64,000 nucleotides of DNA, from NCBI RefSeq assembly GCF_022631235.3, contig NZ_CP093310.2, positions 1 through 64,000 of the forward strand, read 5' to 3'. The DNA comes from Psychrobacter raelei (GTDB lineage Bacteria > Pseudomonadota > Gammaproteobacteria > Pseudomonadales > Moraxellaceae). The notes under the pieces are model-generated. The model ran no database searches, was not told the origin of the DNA, and worked only from the letters and a program-made list of their open reading frames with translations. Positions 1-10,962 of the stretch are shown piece after piece. Each line of letters begins with the position of its first letter. Positions within the stretch are counted from its first letter, which is position 1. Both the position numbers and the translations under genes were made by a program.

Positions 1-1413
1 ATGTCAGATAGTTTGTCGTTGTGGGATAGATGTCTTAATGACTTAAGATATCAGCTCAAAGAAAATGAGTTTACGATGTGGCTGCGTCCACTTTCAGCTC
101 ATATCATTGGGGATAAGCTAGAGTTGCTTGCTCCAAACCAGTATTTTGTCTCCCACGTACAGCAGCATCATTTTGCCGCAATTGAAGTATTGGCTAAGCA
201 GCATAGCAATGGCGAAATACGTCAAGTTGTGATTCAAGTGGAAAGTAGCGTGCACTCTGGTGGGCAGACGAAAGCGGGTCACACTACCCTAGCCAGTGCG
301 CAAAATGGCCCTGTGGTGATGAGTGCTCAACAAAATCTGCAGACTCAAAATGAAGAGGATGCCGATGCCGCCCAAATGGCGTCAGATAAGTCACTTAGTT
401 ATATCAATCCCTATTTTACTTTTGAGACCTTTGTCAGTGGTAAGTCTAATATGCTGGCTTACAAAGCCTGTCAGGAGCTTGGCAAAAAACAATCGCAGAA
501 TCGTCATAACCCGTTGTTCTTGTACGGACCTTCTGGTCTCGGTAAGACGCATCTGATGCACTCTGTGGCACATCGATACTTGAAAATTGGTAAAACGTTT
601 TACTATTTTTCTTCTGAGAAGTTTATCAATCAGCTGGTCTATGCACTACGTAACCAGAAGATTGAAGAGTTCAAACGTAAGATTAAACGGGTGGACTTGT
701 TGATTATTGATGACGTGCATGTGTTGGCGGGCAAAAATAAATCCAGCAATGAGTTTTTGTCGTTATTTGCCGATTTTATGGTTGAGGGCAAGCAAGTTAT
801 CCTAGCTTCAGATCGTCATCCGTCACAGATGACAGAGTTTGATGAACGATTTCGCTCACGTTTTTCATCAGGGCTGGCTGTGGCGATTGAGCCGCCTGAG
901 ATGGAAACACGCATGCAGATTCTGCAGAAAAAAGCTCATCTATCAGGGGTTGATCTTCCCAAAGAGTGCGCTTTATTTATTGCTCAAAACGTGGTGTCGA
1001 ATGTCAGACGTTTAGAAGGGGCATTAAACCAAGTGGTGGCCACAGCCAACTTGACCGGGAATCCCATTGACCTTGACATGGTGCAGTATGCACTAAAAGA
1101 TGTGATAGCCATTCGCTCGCAAGCGGTAAGTATGGATAACATACGTAAGGTGGTGGCGGAGTACTATGATGTGTCGGTGAAGGATTTGATGAGTAAAAAA
1201 CGCACCCGTAGCATCGCGCGTCCTCGTCAAATTGCCATGGCCCTGGCTCGGGAATTAACCAAAGACAGCTTCCCTGATATTGGCCAGTCTTTTGGCGGTC
1301 GTGATCACACCACAGTCATGCACGCCTGTGATAAGATTGCTCAACTGCGTAGCGAAGATCCGGTGTTGGATAAAGAATATAAAGCCTTATCTATGACTCT
1401 ACAGGCGGGATAA
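1..1413 (+). CDS. dnaA: Chromosomal replication initiator DnaA
   Basis: Initiator ATPase that binds DnaA boxes and melts oriC. The 470-residue protein has the full four-domain layout. An N-terminal interaction domain covers about residues 1-90, followed by a variable Gln/Ala-rich linker of about 90-140. The AAA+ domain has Walker A GPSGLGKTH near residues 176-184 and Walker B LLIIDDVH near 233-240. The C-terminal helix-turn-helix carries the DnaA signature (FGGRDHTTVMHAC) near residue 430. The window opens exactly on its ATG, so its promoter, ribosome site and any upstream origin are not visible. It is followed in the same direction by dnaN, recF and gyrB, the classic origin-proximal order. 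Length and motifs are normal for the family. Confidence 0.99.
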   Translation: MSDSLSLWDRCLNDLRYQLKENEFTMWLRPLSAHIIGDKLELLAPNQYFVSHVQQHHFAAIEVLAKQHSNGEIRQVVIQVESSVHSGGQTKAGHTTLASAQNGPVVMSAQQNLQTQNEEDADAAQMASDKSLSYINPYFTFETFVSGKSNMLAYKACQELGKKQSQNRHNPLFLYGPSGLGKTHLMHSVAHRYLKIGKTFYYFSSEKFINQLVYALRNQKIEEFKRKIKRVDLLIIDDVHVLAGKNKSSNEFLSLFADFMVEGKQVILASDRHPSQMTEFDERFRSRFSSGLAVAIEPPEMETRMQILQKKAHLSGVDLPKECALFIAQNVVSNVRRLEGALNQVVATANLTGNPIDLDMVQYALKDVIAIRSQAVSMDNIRKVVAEYYDVSVKDLMSKKRTRSIARPRQIAMALARELTKDSFPDIGQSFGGRDHTTVMHACDKIAQLRSEDPVLDKEYKALSMTLQAG

Positions 1414-1673
1414 GATTACAATCTGGCCTGACTTCAGCCTTATTTAGTCGCTGGGGCAGGGGTGTTTGTGGTGTGTACTTTGTTATTTGGGTATACTAAC
1501 AGGTCACTATTAATGGCATTGATCTGGTTTTTTTTGGTATTTATAAAACATGCCATAACCCGTTATTTACAGTTTATAACGGCATCCTTGTGTCATAGTG
1601 AGTGTTAAGCTTTATAATCAATACTAAATTGGCTATTAACTTATATTAAGACCCCATTAAAGAGTCCTATATT
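1414..1673 (+). other. dnaA-dnaN intergenic region
   Basis: A 260-base AT-rich spacer. I see no perfect DnaA box (TTATNCACA) here; TTATTTACA at about 1563-1571 misses the consensus. A T-rich stretch lies near 1527-1540. A possible ribosome site (AAAGAG) precedes the dnaN ATG. No convincing terminator was seen, so dnaN may be partly co-transcribed with dnaA. Confidence 0.4.
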
Positions 1674-2849
1674 ATGCAACTGTCTATCAATCGTGAACTG
1701 CTCTTAAAAGCCATTAATCTAATTGCTAAAGCAGCAGACAAACGCCATAACATGGTCGTTTTGGGTAACATTAAACTAGAGGTTACTGAGCAGCTACTGA
1801 TTTTGACGGCCTCAGATCTAGAAGTAGAGCTGAGCGCACAAGTTAAGCTTGGTAATGGTGCCACAGGTAGTATTGGTGCGACCACGCTGCCGGCATCTAA
1901 ATTACATGAAATCTGTAAGCTACTGCCTAAAGACACCATGATTAACCTTGCAGCGGAGAGTAATGAGCGCTGCGTGATTAATAGTGGCAAAAGCCGTTTT
2001 GTACTGGGCACATTGCCAGCTGCAGACTTCCCAATATTGGGTAATCCGGCCAATATTACGCCGCTCACCTTAAGCCGCAATGTGCTGATGGATCTTATGG
2101 CTAAGACGCAGTTTGCGATGGCCATTCAAGATGTTCGTTATTACCTTACCGGTATGTTATTTGAAGTGTCGCAGCGTCAGCTCACCACGGTTGCCACAGA
2201 CGGTCACCGTTTGGCTTTGGCTCGTAGTGTTATTGAAGTGGCAGATGATTTTAGCATGCAGGCTATTTTACCGCGCAAAGCAGTTATTGAGCTTGAGCGT
2301 TTGGCCAATGAGCTGGGTAAATTAGTGGGGGGTAATGATGGTAACCTCACCTTAAGCTTTGGCCGTGAGTTCTTACAAGTAAGCCTACCTTTTGGTAGTG
2401 TGGACAGCACAGGCCAGATTGATGACTCAGTACGTGTGACCTTTACGGCACGCTTAATAGATGGCAAATTCCCTGATTATCGCCGAGTTATGCCTAATAA
2501 TACTGATAAAATAGCACTGGCTAATAAAGAACAAATGACCGATGTCTTAAGACGGGTTTCTATCTTAAGTAATGAAAAGTCGCGCGGGGTTATTTTTAAA
2601 TTCTCGCAAGATGGCAATGTCGAAGTACGTGCCAATAATGCTGAGCAGGATGAAGCAGTCGAAGCCTTACAAGTAAAATATCAAGGTGCCCCGATTGAGT
2701 TGTCGTTTAACGCAGCCTATTTACAAGATGTACTCGATGTCTTAGGCGGCGATGTGCAACTACACATGAGTCAAGCTAATAGCTCGGTATTGGTAAATCA
2801 GCTCAATGACAGCCAACACCAATATGTCATTATGCCCATGCGTATTTAA
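1674..2849 (+). CDS. dnaN: DNA polymerase III sliding clamp, beta subunit
   Basis: Ring-shaped processivity clamp that tethers the replicative polymerase and other repair factors to DNA. The 391-residue length is close to the usual value of about 370. The sequence runs through the three expected repeated clamp domains. It ends in the conserved hydrophobic tail (YVIMPMRI, compare the family ending MPMRL) that helps form the partner-binding pocket. The start ATGCAACTG is preceded by AAAGAG at a suitable distance. It sits between dnaA and recF, as expected. A strong intrinsic terminator follows about 40 bases after the stop. Confidence 0.99.
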   Translation: MQLSINRELLLKAINLIAKAADKRHNMVVLGNIKLEVTEQLLILTASDLEVELSAQVKLGNGATGSIGATTLPASKLHEICKLLPKDTMINLAAESNERCVINSGKSRFVLGTLPAADFPILGNPANITPLTLSRNVLMDLMAKTQFAMAIQDVRYYLTGMLFEVSQRQLTTVATDGHRLALARSVIEVADDFSMQAILPRKAVIELERLANELGKLVGGNDGNLTLSFGREFLQVSLPFGSVDSTGQIDDSVRVTFTARLIDGKFPDYRRVMPNNTDKIALANKEQMTDVLRRVSILSNEKSRGVIFKFSQDGNVEVRANNAEQDEAVEALQVKYQGAPIELSFNAAYLQDVLDVLGGDVQLHMSQANSSVLVNQLNDSQHQYVIMPMRI

Positions 2850-2891
2850 CCGCTTATGCTGTCCCATAATATTAAAAGCTAATGCCATAAT

Positions 2892-2923
2892 AAAAAAGCA
2901 AAACTTAAGGTTTTGCTTTTTTT
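2892..2923 (+). terminator. Intrinsic terminator after dnaN
   Basis: A perfect 13-bp inverted repeat (AAAAAAGCAAAAC paired with GTTTTGCTTTTTT) around a 5-base loop, ending in a T run. It separates the dnaN transcript from recF. Confidence 0.85.
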
Positions 2924-2935
2924 ATGGGGATAAGC

Positions 2936-2944
2936 TGTGGATAA
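2936..2944 (-). promoter_or_regulatory. DnaA box (TTATCCACA on minus strand)
   Basis: TGTGGATAA is an exact reverse complement of the strong DnaA box TTATCCACA. It lies in the dnaN-recF intergenic region just after the dnaN terminator. The same spacer contains TTGACA at 3009-3014 with AT-rich sequence downstream, a possible recF promoter whose -10 element is poor. Confidence 0.6.
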
Positions 2945-3144
2945 CTTTTCCTAAAACTATAGTCAGTAATTACCGATTTGATTTAACATAATCTTATGGC
3001 AAGGATGTTTTGACATTATGTTAAATACAATATGCATATTTAAATCGCAATGATTGCTGTCATAATGCTAACTATGGCTGGCTTAAAGTAAGTCAGGCTA
3101 TTTACAACTCTATCGATATCTATTCATAGCTTGAAGGTTTTTTT

Positions 3145-4524
3145 ATGCTGACGCAACTGAGCATTCATCAATTACGTAATTTGCATTCCGTTAATATCAA
3201 AGTCGGGCAGTGTAACGTGTTTGTGGGTGCCAATGGCAGTGGTAAGACTTCTTTACTAGAGTCATTGTATCTGCTATCGCGGGGTAAAAGCTTTCGTCAT
3301 CATCAGCCCAAGCGCTATATCTCACATCATGCTGCGCACGCCACTGTCCATGCCAAGTTTGCCAATGGCAGCAGTATGGCCATCCAAAAGGCGCAAGATG
3401 CCAGCACCATTCTGCGCTTAGATCAGCAGACAGTATATGTACAAAGTGCCTTGGCTAAGCAGTTGCCCACCTTGCTCATTGATCCCTCATCGATGGATGT
3501 GCTTGAAATAGGTAGCAGCAGTCGTCGTCAGTTATTAGACTGGATAACGTTTCACGTGAAACCTGGCTTTCATGCACAGTGGTTGGCTTACCAACGTCTA
3601 TTAAAGCAGCGCAATACTATTTTAAGGCAGTCTGGGTATTTGTCCGATTATCAAAGACAAGAGTTGGCAGCTTGGGACAAGGGGTTGGCCAATCATGCCG
3701 CTTTAATTACTCATTATCGCCATGAGGCATTTGAGGAGTGGCAGCCCTTATTCAATCAATTAATTGAGCAGTTGTTGCCAGATTACGCTCCTTTTATTCA
3801 GCTCAGGTTCTCTGCCGGATACAACACGGATCAGCCTTTAGATGAGTTATTGCAGCAGCGTCTGGCGCAGGATTTTCAGACGGGTTATACCCGAGTTGGC
3901 TGTCATAGAGCGGATATACAGGTGCTTTGGCTTGAAGATGCACAGGCTAGACAGACCGTACAGCAAGCTGCTGAAACATCGGGTATGGCGCAGACTGCTG
4001 CCCATTCCAATATTCATTCTCATGCTGACATAAAGTTATCCACAGACCTTGTGGATAATATAGAGGATGTGAATAACTGGGAAGATGAGACCGCTTATAC
4101 CTTGACAGGTAACGTGCGAGAGCAGGCTGCTAATGTATTATCACGTGGTGAGAAAAAACTGTTAATTACCGCACTTCGCTTGTCTCAGCTACCTTTACTA
4201 TCCACAAAACTATCCACAAAGTTATCGCTCACTGATTCTGCCGCTGTGACAGACACTGTTATAGGCTCTAATAGCGCCTCTGAAGACCAACCACACCCTT
4301 CGGCTTTAAGCGATGCCATATTACCTGTGGTCTTACTAGATGATATCACTGCTGAGCTGGATGAAAGGGCGCTGAGTATCTTGCTTAAGACGCTCTCTGA
4401 GTTGTCGTGCCAGATATTTATTACCAGTTTGGATGGCGATATTATGCCGCAAATTAAACAGTATTGGCCGCAGGCGCAAAGGTTTCACGTGAAACAAGGG
4501 CATATACAAAAAATGACTGAGTAA
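3145..4524 (+). CDS. recF: DNA replication/repair ATPase RecF, with two extra segments
   Basis: SMC-like ATPase of the RecFOR pathway that helps load RecA at gaps. Walker A GANGSGKTS is near residues 28-36, the ABC signature LSRGEKK near 332-338, and Walker B PVVLLDDI near 393-400. It has 459 residues against about 357 in E. coli RecF. The surplus is explained by two hydrophilic low-complexity inserts. One, about residues 262-322, lies before the signature; the other, about 350-391, lies between signature and Walker B. The DNA of both inserts carries DnaA boxes. Two parS-type sites also lie in the coding sequence (3548 and 4481). The start ATG follows GAAGG. The catalytic motifs are intact, so I expect a working protein. 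Confidence 0.97.
   Translation: MLTQLSIHQLRNLHSVNIKVGQCNVFVGANGSGKTSLLESLYLLSRGKSFRHHQPKRYISHHAAHATVHAKFANGSSMAIQKAQDASTILRLDQQTVYVQSALAKQLPTLLIDPSSMDVLEIGSSSRRQLLDWITFHVKPGFHAQWLAYQRLLKQRNTILRQSGYLSDYQRQELAAWDKGLANHAALITHYRHEAFEEWQPLFNQLIEQLLPDYAPFIQLRFSAGYNTDQPLDELLQQRLAQDFQTGYTRVGCHRADIQVLWLEDAQARQTVQQAAETSGMAQTAAHSNIHSHADIKLSTDLVDNIEDVNNWEDETAYTLTGNVREQAANVLSRGEKKLLITALRLSQLPLLSTKLSTKLSLTDSAAVTDTVIGSNSASEDQPHPSALSDAILPVVLLDDITAELDERALSILLKTLSELSCQIFITSLDGDIMPQIKQYWPQAQRFHVKQGHIQKMTE
3548..3563. promoter_or_regulatory. parS-type ParB binding site within recF
   Basis: CGTTTCACGTGAAACC contains the 14-base perfect palindrome GTTTCACGTGAAAC. This closely matches the ParB consensus TGTTNCACGTGAAACA known from many bacteria. 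It lies in recF coding sequence, about 3.5 kb from dnaA, where chromosomal parS sites usually cluster. Confidence 0.8.
4036..4076. promoter_or_regulatory. Cluster of three DnaA boxes inside recF
   Basis: TTATCCACA at 4036-4044 faces right. TGTGGATAA at 4050-4058 is its perfect inverted partner, five bases away. TGTGAATAA at 4068-4076 (TTATTCACA on the minus strand) is also a full match to TTATNCACA. Three perfect boxes in 41 bases is far above chance. All lie in the first RecF insert, where the DNA reads as KLSTDLVDN and nearby residues. Confidence 0.8.
4198..4218 (+). promoter_or_regulatory. Pair of near-consensus DnaA boxes inside recF
   Basis: CTATCCACA occurs at 4198-4206 and 4210-4218, two direct copies 12 bases apart. 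Each has one mismatch to TTATCCACA, at the first base. They fall in the second RecF insert and translate as LSTKLSTK. They are weaker than the 4036-4076 boxes but share orientation with the first of them. Confidence 0.6.
4481..4496. promoter_or_regulatory. parS-type ParB binding site at recF 3' end
   Basis: GGTTTCACGTGAAACA: the 14-base core palindrome is perfect and the right flank matches the consensus. It lies in the last codons of recF, before gyrB. Confidence 0.82.
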
Positions 4525-4591
4525 AGGGGGCTTAACCCTACAGTTTACGGCAATTGACGCCTGTACAGTGCATGCTTTTATGACTAAAAAA

Positions 4592-4600
4592 TGCTATAAT
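4592..4600 (+). promoter_or_regulatory. Candidate extended -10 promoter for gyrB
   Basis: TGCTATAAT combines a consensus TATAAT with an upstream TG, in the 243-base recF-gyrB spacer about 170 bases before the gyrB start. No good -35 hexamer is visible, which fits an extended -10 promoter. This is inferred from sequence only. Confidence 0.45.
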
Positions 4601-4731
4601 AGTGAATAAGTTTTATACTAAATTTATTGGCATAGTGACCCTAGTATTTGGCAAGATTGGACTGCCAAAACTGAAGATTAGAGAAGGTTGACAGGTCAGC
4701 TATAAAGCCACGACGCCATTTGAATTGCTGA

Positions 4732-7422
<2,691 letters not shown>

Positions 7423-7490
7423 ACGCTTAGTAGTTAAAGCCAGTAGTAGTCAAGAGAATGGACAACGTATAACGACTTAAATCACTAATA

Positions 7491-7523
7491 AAAAAGTCAT
7501 CTTGCTAGCAAGGTGGCTTTTTT
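7491..7523 (+). terminator. Intrinsic terminator after gyrB
   Basis: AAGTCATCTTG pairs with CAAGGTGGCTT (two G-U pairs) around a CTAG loop and runs into a T stretch. A parS site begins at its last base. Confidence 0.75.
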
Positions 7524-7538
7524 GTTTCACGTGAAACA
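7523..7538. promoter_or_regulatory. parS-type ParB binding site between gyrB and mntP
   Basis: TGTTTCACGTGAAACA is a perfect 16-base palindrome matching the ParB consensus at every defined position. It is intergenic, directly after the gyrB terminator. Confidence 0.88.
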
Positions 7539-7582
7539 TAAGTTTTTTGTTCTCTGTTTTTAGTTGGTTTTTACTTTTCAGC

Positions 7583-7588
7583 TATAAT
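7583..7588 (+). promoter_or_regulatory. Candidate -10 element for mntP
   Basis: TATAAT sits 34 bases before the mntP ATG, with a weak TTAGTT about 17 bases upstream. I looked for a yybP-ykoY manganese riboswitch, and the spacer is too short to hold one of normal size. Confidence 0.4.
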
Positions 7589-7622
7589 AGCTGCCGTTGC
7601 TGAGTGCTTAGGAAATTAACCC

Positions 7623-8210
7623 ATGATTGACGTTCTATTTTTGGCCATTGCTTTAGCAATGGATGCGTTTGCTGTGTCTATTGGACTGGGGGCAAAACAG
7701 GCCAATACTGCCTTTTCAAGCGCAGCAAAGGCAAAGTCTATGTTATTAAAGCTGGCACTGATGGCAGCACTTTACTTCGGTGTGGCTCAGGGCGTGATGC
7801 CTTTGATTGGCTATTTATTGGGATCAGCTTTGCTTGGATGGTTGGCCTCCGCAGCCCCTTGGATTGGCTGTATTATCCTCATTGGTCTGGGCGCAAAAAT
7901 GCTATATGAGGCCATACAGGGTGACCATGAAGAAGAGGAGCTCGGGCTAGATGACAATCAGAGCGTCGATCACAAACTGATGGGCACGATGGCGATTGCT
8001 ACCAGTATTGATGCGATGGCAGCAGGATTTACCTTAAACTTATTAGCCGTCAATGCTTGGCTGGCCTGCTTAATTATAGCGCTTGTGACCGCTTTATTTA
8101 GCTTCTTTGGGGTATATTTAGGCCGTCAATCAGGAACCTGGCTTGAAGATAAAGCGGAAGTCGTGGGCGGTGTGGTGCTGATTGCCATTGGTATCAAGAT
8201 GGTTTTATAG
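7623..8210 (+). CDS. mntP: Manganese efflux pump MntP
   Basis: Inner-membrane exporter that relieves manganese excess. The 195-residue protein has six predicted hydrophobic segments in two repeated halves. It carries the paired acidic motifs of the family: [11 protein letters not shown] near residues 13-23 in helix 1, and SIDAMAAGF near 124-132 in the second half. Length is close to the E. coli protein. A central hydrophilic loop with EEEELGLDD separates the repeats. The start follows AGGAAATTAACCC. It stands alone downstream of gyrB; nothing in the sequence indicates MntR control. Confidence 0.93.
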
Positions 8211-8315
8211 CTATCGTCGGCGAACAACTAAACAGTTACGGTGTTAACCTCGCTAAACCTGCATTTGTAGACCTTACGCTCGGTTGCCTTGTCACCATTT
8301 TAGACTTCTTTGACT

Positions 8316-8390
8316 ATATAAAGTGGCACAGTATAAAGTGGTCAAGTATAAAGTGGTCAAGTATAAAGTAGCCAAGTATAAAGTGGTTAG
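8316..8390. repeat. Five-copy 15-bp tandem repeat
   Basis: Five consecutive 15-base units at 8316, 8331, 8346, 8361 and 8376, consensus GTATAAAGTGGTCAA. The outer copies are diverged and the middle copies nearly identical. The repeat lies between mntP and the convergent rlmF. Each unit contains TATAAA, but no gene follows, so promoter activity is not implied. Confidence 0.85.
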
Positions 8391-8402
8391 CCTGTTAATA
8401 AT

Positions 8403-8438
8403 AAAAAAGAGCCTGCGTCATAACGCAGGCTCTTTTTT
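8403..8438. terminator. Bidirectional terminator between mntP and rlmF
   Basis: AAAAAAGAGCCTGCGT and its exact complement ACGCAGGCTCTTTTTT flank a 4-base CATA loop. A runs on one side and T runs on the other let it serve both convergent genes. Confidence 0.9.
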
Positions 8439-8472
8439 GGTTTACAGTGTCATCAGGTAAGTTGTTCCAGCC

Positions 8473-9456
8473 TTATTTAAAGCGCCATGCCAAAATGCGG
8501 CTGGCTTTTTGACCATGCTGCATATTAATGGTCTTGATTTGTCTGGCGCCTACTTTGCGCAGTAAGGCGTCAAGCGGTTTTAGGTTTTCGGCACGCGATA
8601 CAAGGGTGGTAAACCAGTTGACGTGCTGGGCATAATCCACGCTTTCATTAATCATGCGGCTAATAAAGGCAAACTCACCGCCTTCGGTCCACAGCTCTGC
8701 GTTTTGACCGCCAAAGTTTAGGTTATTTTTGGCATCAGCAAACTTGTTGGCTTGGCCATTGGGGTTGCGGCGGGCACGGTTTTTTTGCAGTTTGCTTTGT
8801 TTGCGATTATTGGCATCCAGCACGTCTTGCATTGATCCGTGAAACGGCGGGTTACACACAGTGATATCAAAATAATCGTGTTCACCGATAATGCCTTTAA
8901 AGATATTTTTTGGGTTCTTTTGCTGTTTGACAGTGACCAGTTTTTTTAGATTGGGATTAATCTCACAAATGGCCTTGGCGGTATTAATAGACACAGGATC
9001 AATATCGGTGGCGGTGAAGTACCAGCCATAGCTTTGACTGCCGATAATTGGATAAATTAAGCTGGCACCGGTGCCAATGTCTAACACATGTGGTTTTTTG
9101 TTCTCTGAACCACTGTTGTTATTGTTAAGTAAGTCTGCTACTTGATGAATATAATCGGCACGGCCAGGAATAGGCGGGCACAAATAACCTTTGGGTAAAT
9201 CCCAGTATTTAATGTTGTAATGATGCGCCAATAACGCTTTATTGAGGGTTAATACCGCATCGGCATCCGAGAAGTTGATCGTCGCCTCACCGCTCGGATT
9301 GGTAATGGCATGTTTTTCAAGCTCAGGTAAGGCTTTGATAAGCTTATCAAAATCATAACGACCTTGATGCGGATTGCGCGGATGTAATGTGCTGGCAGCA
9401 GGCTTATTAGCAGGTGTAGGGCGGGTGGTATTTTTTGGCGTTACAGGGTGTGTCAT
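8473..9456 (-). CDS. rlmF: 23S rRNA adenine-1618 N6-methyltransferase RlmF
   Basis: SAM-dependent methyltransferase that modifies A1618 of 23S rRNA (YbiN family). The 327 residues begin with a Pro/Thr-rich tail of about 30, then the family opening [12 protein letters not shown]. The SAM loop is [12 protein letters not shown] near residue 120, and the catalytic NPPFHGS motif near 203 is typical of N6-adenine methyltransferases. A family-specific block [14 protein letters not shown] follows. It is slightly longer than the E. coli enzyme because of the N-terminal tail. It converges on mntP across a shared terminator and is monocistronic. Confidence 0.95.
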   Translation of the reverse strand: MTHPVTPKNTTRPTPANKPAASTLHPRNPHQGRYDFDKLIKALPELEKHAITNPSGEATINFSDADAVLTLNKALLAHHYNIKYWDLPKGYLCPPIPGRADYIHQVADLLNNNNSGSENKKPHVLDIGTGASLIYPIIGSQSYGWYFTATDIDPVSINTAKAICEINPNLKKLVTVKQQKNPKNIFKGIIGEHDYFDITVCNPPFHGSMQDVLDANNRKQSKLQKNRARRNPNGQANKFADAKNNLNFGGQNAELWTEGGEFAFISRMINESVDYAQHVNWFTTLVSRAENLKPLDALLRKVGARQIKTINMQHGQKASRILAWRFK

Positions 9457-9585
9457 AGTCGTAAAAACTTATTCATGTGAGGGGTGGATAATTAAAATAG
9501 ATAGGCAATGAAACCTGAGGTATAACGGTGATGAACCAAGATAGGCGATAAAAATAATAACTGGCTATGATTAATGTGTGTAAAA

Positions 9586-9626
9586 CCTCTAAAGACCTTG
9601 TTTATCAAGGCTTTCAGAGGTTTTTT
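9586..9626 (+). terminator. Imperfect hairpin with T run
   Basis: CCTCTAAAGACCTTG and CAAGGCTTTCAGAGG form a 15-position stem with three mismatches, followed by TTTTTT. No gene ends just upstream on the plus strand, so it may end an unrecognised or antisense transcript. Confidence 0.45.
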
Positions 9627-9630
9627 AAGC

Positions 9631-9639
9631 TGTGGATAA
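9631..9639 (-). promoter_or_regulatory. DnaA box in rlmF-crotonase gap
   Basis: TGTGGATAA, the exact reverse complement of TTATCCACA. It is a single isolated box 9.6 kb from dnaA, so its function is uncertain. Confidence 0.4.
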
Positions 9640-9939
9640 CTATTTTTATAACAAAAAATCATCAATTAATGATTTAAAATTTATAATAAAATCAATATCT
9701 TGCGTTTAAGGTGTTTTCTTTAAAAAGTTTACAATATTAAGCTGTTTTTTAGTTTTGGCAATCTTGCCGCTAGTTTAACAGGTTTGGGGCAATAACATCG
9801 CGCTGAAACTCAACAAATTACATATCTGCGAGGTTTGCTAAGCCTTGTACATAAGATTATAGTGAAAGAGATGCTCGCTTGAGCTAAAAACAATACGAGC
9901 TAAATGCCGTCATCTATGATTTATAAAAGGATAATAATA

Positions 9940-10746
9940 ATGAGCAATAATAGTCAAAATAATGCCCCATTCACTCGTCTCACTTATCAACAAGATGGCC
10001 ACATCTGCCTAATCGGTCTGAACCGAGTCGATAAACGTAATGCTTTTGACAGCCATATGATTGCCCAGTTATCAAAGGCACTAACTGACTATGAAGCCGA
10101 TAGCGAGCTACGCTGTGCGCTCATCTTTGCTCATGGCGAGCACTTTACCGCAGGTCTGGATCTCATGGAACTACAAGACAAGCTTGATAAAGGGGTGTTT
10201 GCGTTTGATGAGTCTCAAATCGATCCTTGGGGCATCAGTGGCAAGCTGCGTACCAAGCCTGTGGTAGTGGCAGTACAAGGTACTTGTTTCACGGCGGGTA
10301 TTGAGCTGATGCTAAATAGCGATGTGGTGATCGCCAGTGACGACTGCAACTTTGCCCAGATGGAAGTGCAGCGCGGCATCATGCCGTTTGGCGGAGCGAC
10401 GGTGCGTTTTGTGGCGGCGGCAGGTTGGCAAAAAGCCATGCCGTATTTATTAACCGGTAAGCCATTTGATGCCAATACTGCTGACAAATTAGGTCTGGTC
10501 AGCGACGTGGTACCCAAGGGTGAGCAGTATAACCGAGCCTACGAGCTGGCAACTGAGATTAGCAAGGCGGCACCGCTGGGCGTGCAAGGGGTATTGGCAT
10601 CTGCATTAGACGGCGCGCGCAATGGCGCAGACAGTGCTATGGCCGATATCCACAGCTTTTTACCGCCCTTATTTGAGTCGGAAGATGCCCGTGAGGGCGT
10701 GATGGCGATGGTTGAGCGCCGTGAGGCCAACTTTAAGGGACGTTAA
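9940..10746 (+). CDS. Crotonase-family enoyl-CoA hydratase/isomerase
   Basis: Member of the crotonase superfamily acting on acyl-CoA thioesters; the exact substrate cannot be read from sequence. The start at MSNNSQNN (AAGG nine bases upstream) gives 268 residues, and an upstream in-frame ATG at 9904 lacks a ribosome site. The CoA-binding and oxyanion-hole regions are recognisable: NRVDKRNAFD, then HGEHFTAGLDLMEL, then GTCFTAGIELML with the conserved Gly residues. The catalytic Glu expected in hydratases is not obvious at the second site (EVQRGIMPFGGATVRF), so isomerase or other crotonase chemistry is possible. It is monocistronic, with an AEC carrier downstream. Confidence 0.88.
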   Translation: MSNNSQNNAPFTRLTYQQDGHICLIGLNRVDKRNAFDSHMIAQLSKALTDYEADSELRCALIFAHGEHFTAGLDLMELQDKLDKGVFAFDESQIDPWGISGKLRTKPVVVAVQGTCFTAGIELMLNSDVVIASDDCNFAQMEVQRGIMPFGGATVRFVAAAGWQKAMPYLLTGKPFDANTADKLGLVSDVVPKGEQYNRAYELATEISKAAPLGVQGVLASALDGARNGADSAMADIHSFLPPLFESEDAREGVMAMVERREANFKGR

Positions 10747-10859
10747 GCCCCAAGCCGCCCTTTAATGCTTGGTTTAAAAAGCAGGGTTCAGCTAATTGGG
10801 TGGTATCAAGTTTGGCTTGAGTAGACCAAAAATAGACTAAAAATAAACCAAATAACACT

Positions 10860-10885
10860 GCCCTGGGTTTGAATGAAACCAGGGC
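10860..10885 (+). terminator. Hairpin after crotonase gene
   Basis: GCCCTGGGTTT pairs with AAACCAGGGC with one bulged G. No T run follows, so it may be a weak or factor-assisted terminator or an mRNA-protecting hairpin. Confidence 0.4.
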
Positions 10886-10962
10886 GAACTGAGTCGATTA
10901 TCATCAATACCGCCTTTGAGCGATCTGTATTTCTACCCTGCCGATAAGAGGCAACCTTATAT

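Larger units (their letters stand above)
9457..9939. other. Divergent intergenic region, 483 bases
   Basis: An AT-rich gap between the divergent rlmF and crotonase genes. It holds an imperfect hairpin followed by T residues (9586-9626) and one exact DnaA box (9631-9639). Otherwise I see no open frame or RNA gene that I can support. The 9660-9760 part is very rich in A and T. Confidence 0.5.

Noticed and set aside
1414..1673. Replication origin between dnaA and dnaN
   Set aside because: No exact DnaA boxes in this spacer; in related bacteria the origin lies upstream of dnaA, outside this window.
1667..2125. 152-codon open frame antisense to dnaN
   Set aside because: Shadow of a strongly conserved gene, with no ribosome site or recognisable protein.
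7424..7622. Manganese (yybP-ykoY) riboswitch before mntP
   Set aside because: After the terminator and parS site too little leader remains, and I see no conserved core sequence.
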